DNA of 64,000 nucleotides from Luscinia megarhynchos (lineage: Eukaryota > Chordata > Aves > Passeriformes > Turdidae): NCBI GenBank assembly GCA_034336665.1, contig CM067568.1, positions 37,552,770-37,616,769 on the forward strand. The letters are read 5' to 3'. The position numbers and the translations under genes were made by a program. The notes beneath the pieces were generated by a model. It made no database searches. It was not told the DNA's origin and saw only the letters and a program-made list of their open reading frames with translations. Shown here one piece after another: positions 60,121 through 64,000 of the stretch (position 1 is its first letter; every line of letters starts with the position of its first letter).

Positions 60121-63100
60121 ACTTAAAGCTGTTTGTTTTGGAGGAACCACCAAGTCTTAGGGAACTTGGCTTTATTTTAAATTTGAGAGAGAGAGATTTC
60201 TTTTATTCTTTCAAAACAATAAATATGATTTGATTTCTTACTTTATTAAGATGTTATATTTAGATGTTGAGACTTTTCTATTAAAACTATACTGTGCCTT
60301 TTTTTGGTTGTTTTTTTACTTATAAAATTGTACTCTGGTGCATGTCAGATCAAAACATTAAATACTGGAGGCTAGGAATACAGTTTCACAGATATTAGTT
60401 TCACTGATTTGTGTCAGTAAATAATTTAGCACATGTTAAAAATTATTTTCCTTTTAATGATAACTACTGAGCTGCCTGCTGCTGTGAAATTCTGCTGAGT
60501 TTGAATAGTTGGTAATCTTTTAATATCATATGGAGAATAATTTAACTGGTGCTGGCGTTTTGAAATGTAAAGTAAGTCCTGGTGTCTTGTTGAAGAATGT
60601 AGATACAGAGCTAGTTTCTTAGTTACAGCAAATTGACTTTGCTCTGTTGCACTAAGTTGCATTCATTTGTCCCAGTTAAGGGTATGACCTGTAGTTTGCT
60701 GAGAAACAGATGCTGGTGGGTACATTCAAAAGACAAGTGAGTCAGGGCAAGGTGCTAAGAATCTTATACTTGCTATAGCAATCCACAGAAGTCAATGGAT
60801 ATCAGAGTTTGTATGGAAGGAAATGGAAAGCAAAGGAAGACAACTTTTGCAGCAGTCTAAGATACTAATGCAAATTAGCAAAGATTCTGTATTTTCAGAA
60901 TTGGATCAAAATTTATTAAAGGAGATCAAAATGGAAAAACTCCTTGATGAGTACTAATATGCACTCCTTGATGTATTGGCTGTCTCATACAATGATTAAA
61001 AGCAGATTATAAGCTCTATGGGGCCCATAAGAGATACACAATCTCCACAGGCAGGGTTTTATGGTGTTTAGGAAACCCACACTGGCCAGATGGAAGATTC
61101 CCAGGCACGCAAAACTACCACATACTCTGAAGAATCCTGCAGAGCTGATGCAAATTTTTTTGGCATACCAGACACGAATAGGAACATGAGAAAGTCCAAA
61201 ACACAAGATCTAGTAATAGTCACTCATATCACATATGAAATTATTGCTATAGAGTAGCAATTAAGAGACAGTGTGAATGTACTGGATTTAGGGGCAATAG
61301 GTAGGAGTAGTCTGCTTCAGTCAGTGAGGAAATAAGACTAATTGAAATGTGTGGAAAAAGTAATGTTTGATCTAACTGAAAGCAGTGCATAGCAGGGTCA
61401 GAATTTTTTCACATACTTGGAATTCTGCACTAACACCAGTGATTCCTCTCAGAAAAATTCCCCTCAGACTGCACTAATATTCATGGAGAAATGATGAATT
61501 AAACAGTCTTGTAGAGATACCTGTTTGTTGTAATTTAAAAAAAAAATTGAGTAAGCCAATGAGCTTATGTGCAGCCTCAGAGAAATTCAACGTGTAGTCA
61601 GAAATCAATTTTCTGGGTCTGAAGGAAGTAAAATATTGAACTAGTATTCAAATCTAAGGTGAGCTGAACAAATTCAGTCATCCTTGTCACTTCTGTATCA
61701 CTAGGCAGATCTTTCTCCCCTTGGTAAGGCTAACGTATTATTCATACTGTACAAAAGGAAATATATATTTTGGAAAGCAGGAATTAAATGTATTTTCATT
61801 ATTGGATTATATTATCTTTATTTAATTACACTAGTTTTTTAATTGGGCACTTCATGTTGCAGTCCAGCTAAAAATTTGCAGGCTGTGATGGAGGAAGTGC
61901 ATAATTGCTCAGTACCACTAATACTGGTAACTTCTCAGCCCAAAGAAGCACTGTGGGTAAGCACTTGGGATATAAAGACTTGGATAAGCATAAGCAGAAA
62001 ACTTCTAACTGAAAAAATTATAAAACAATTGACTTTTTGTCTTTTCTGCTTGGATTCCCTGGAAACCCAAATGGAGAAGTGCATGCTGAGACAGAGTGAG
62101 GCATACTGGTTTCAGAGATCCATGCAGAGCAGTGTGACCTCAGACATTTCTTTCAAAAGTGGCATCTGCCACCAGTATCAGAACTTGTATCTCCCATTTT
62201 CCTGGTGGGCACCCTTGATTGCCACCCACAGAATGATGCCTTCAGGTCTAATAGCATTTCATGTGCTTCTTCTGTAGAAATTCACAGCTTCAGGAAAGAA
62301 AAGTGGAGAAGTGTCTTCAACTCTGGTGTGTACTGCTCCCCTGAGAAGTGGCAGATGTGGGTTAAAACCAGGTTTTCCTTAGCTTAGCTCAATCCTCTAA
62401 CTGAATATTGTTTTTTGTGCTTGTCTTGAAAAGGAGAATTGGTAGCACTGCTGTTATCTTTATCACCTTAAAAGAAACTTGTGGCCTTAGTTTTAGAGAA
62501 GGTAGCTTGAGGGCTTCTGCACAGCCTGGAGCAAGACACTGAAAGCAAGGGGCTGCCCTTAATAGAGCAGGTTGTGGTACCAGTGCTGAAAGTCTCATGC
62601 AGTTATAATGTGTGATATGGCCAGAGCAGATTGTGGGATATCCTTCTCCTGGATATTTTGGCTGCCATAAATTATAGTGAGGCCTCTAGCATCTGACAGT
62701 TTGTGATCAGTGCCAGTATTATGCTCAATGGTGCACTCAACAGAATGAAAACAAAAAAATTCCAATCAAAGTGAATGTGCCTTTTTTGCGTTCTTTCCAC
62801 AGCCAAGATACCCATTGGCTGCAGGGAGTTTCACATGGATGAAGAATGCAAAACTGCACATACAGTCAAAGTCAAGTATTTATTTTCTTTTTGTAGCTGT
62901 GGTTTACTTTTACTTAACCTCTGTACGTTGTGGATTGCAGTGCAGATATTGTTTTGTTAAAGTATGGGTAGTTACAATATAAACACAAATATTTATTGTC
63001 ATTTGAATATTTATCATCTCAGCCTTTCACAAAAATAAAAGCAGTGCTGGAACTTCATTCTCTCAAACACTAAAATGTATTCTATGAAAGTCAAATGTTT

Positions 63101-64000
63101 TCAGAGTCAACATAATCACAGCATCCTAGTTTTTGACCTGTGTGTTCATTTACAGTTTACTTATAGCTGCTTCAGAGAGATGGAAGTTTGTAGATTACAA
63201 CATGGTTTTATTGATTTATCAGTAGCAAAATACACTAAGTATACACTCAGTAAACTGGATCAGCTAGCTCTTGGGCATGTATTGTATAATATCAACTTGT
63301 TGTGGAATACTTCAGAACAAAATCAGAATGTTGGCATAGTTAACTTCGGTGGTGTAAACCAGACTTGCAAAGACTAATATTTAGTAAGACCAATAACACA
63401 AACAAATTAGATTTTGAAGTTGTTTGCCCAATAGGAAGAAGCATGCTGACACAGTATTTGTAAGCTTATAGTTAACTATTCTATGACAAATTATTAAATA
63501 ACTTTGAACAGCAGATTGAGTGCTCCTTGAAGAATAGCAAGAAAACTTTTTCTCAGGCTTGCTTTTTTTTTTCCAAGATGATAAAAAGAGTGTCACAGCA
63601 AATACTCATTTACTTTAATATTTTATATCCAAATAAAATAAGTCCATGGCATTTACATTGCCGTTACTAAATAGTATTTGGTTTGTTTGCAAGAGTCATT
63701 TATTTGTGGCTTGGCTGAAGGAATAAAAATAAATTTGCGGTTCTTTCTGTTAATACTCATACTGTTTCTTAACGTATGCAAAAGATTGAATACTGTAAAT
63801 GTATATGCAGAAGCTCAAAAAGAAAGCCCAGACTTTCTGTAGCTTCTGAATTGTGTATAACCTTTTACAGAATTGCTGGGACAGTTCTTAACAACAACAA
63901 AAAGAAATAACTGACTAAGCCAACAAAGTATTTTATTTTAAGCAAACTTGAAATCATTTAAATTTTTCCACTGCTCAAAATTAAGTATACCTTTACTAAA
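60121..64000. other. Intronic or 3' flanking stretch, nothing firm recognised
   Basis: No MIPOL1 terminal exon, repeat family or RNA gene recognised. The 144-codon plus frame at 61843-62277 has no known domain and no in-phase splice borders. Whether this DNA is still inside MIPOL1 cannot be decided from the window alone. Confidence 0.45.

Noticed and set aside
61843..62277. 144-codon plus frame beginning after a TTGCAG acceptor-like site
   Set aside because: No in-phase link to MIPOL1 exon B, no known domain, and no convincing donor at its end.
1..64000. CRISPR arrays, operons, tRNA or rRNA genes, and window-wide enrichment of forkhead words
   Set aside because: No regularly spaced repeats, tRNA A/B boxes in place, or rRNA signatures were seen. 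Forkhead 7-mers occur at about the number expected for this base composition.

Overview
The window looks like bird nuclear DNA: AT-rich, CpG-poor, with remnants of chicken-repeat-1 (CR1) LINEs in both orientations, one avian endogenous-retrovirus solo LTR, and almost no coding sequence. Nearly all open frames are short, overlap on both strands, and are what AT-rich non-coding DNA gives by chance.

Two exons can be supported, both on the + strand and both from one gene, MIPOL1 (mirror-image polydactyly 1, a coiled-coil protein). Exon A (28522-28617) and exon B (54943-55167) have clean AG/GT borders and compatible phases (A ends in phase 2, B starts in phase 2). Together they encode the C-terminal coiled-coil part of MIPOL1. 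Exon A carries a run of six A where the conserved frame needs five, so as written it is frameshifted to an early stop; exon B is fully open. I found no earlier exon in 1-28521 and no convincing terminal exon in 55168-64000, so the window is an internal or 3' piece of a long gene, with a 26.3 kb intron between the exons.

Layout. 1-28.5 kb: intron with a CR1 endonuclease remnant on - (7.65-8.04 kb), an E-box/homeodomain cluster (14.7 kb), an imperfect hairpin (15.6 kb), an unidentified coding-like relic on - (18.1-18.7 kb), a CR1 3' end on - (20.0 kb), an old CR1 reverse-transcriptase remnant on + (23.2-24.3 kb), and a sense-oriented solo LTR ending about 130 bp before exon A. 28.6-54.9 kb: intron with two CR1 3' ends, a T/G-rich tract, homopolymers, two MIR/L3-like relics, a CpG-retaining stretch with forkhead, homeodomain and AP-1 words (48.5-48.9 kb), and a small GC/CpG-rich patch (49.85-50.15 kb). 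55.2-64 kb: intron with several non-repetitive stretches dense in transcription-factor words, including a forkhead dyad at 57601-57616.

Context from memory of vertebrate synteny: MIPOL1 normally lies next to FOXA1, and regulatory elements for FOXA1 have been reported in and around MIPOL1. The enhancer-like stretches here are therefore candidate long-range FOXA1 (or MIPOL1) elements. That is inference from motif content and location; no alignment was available.
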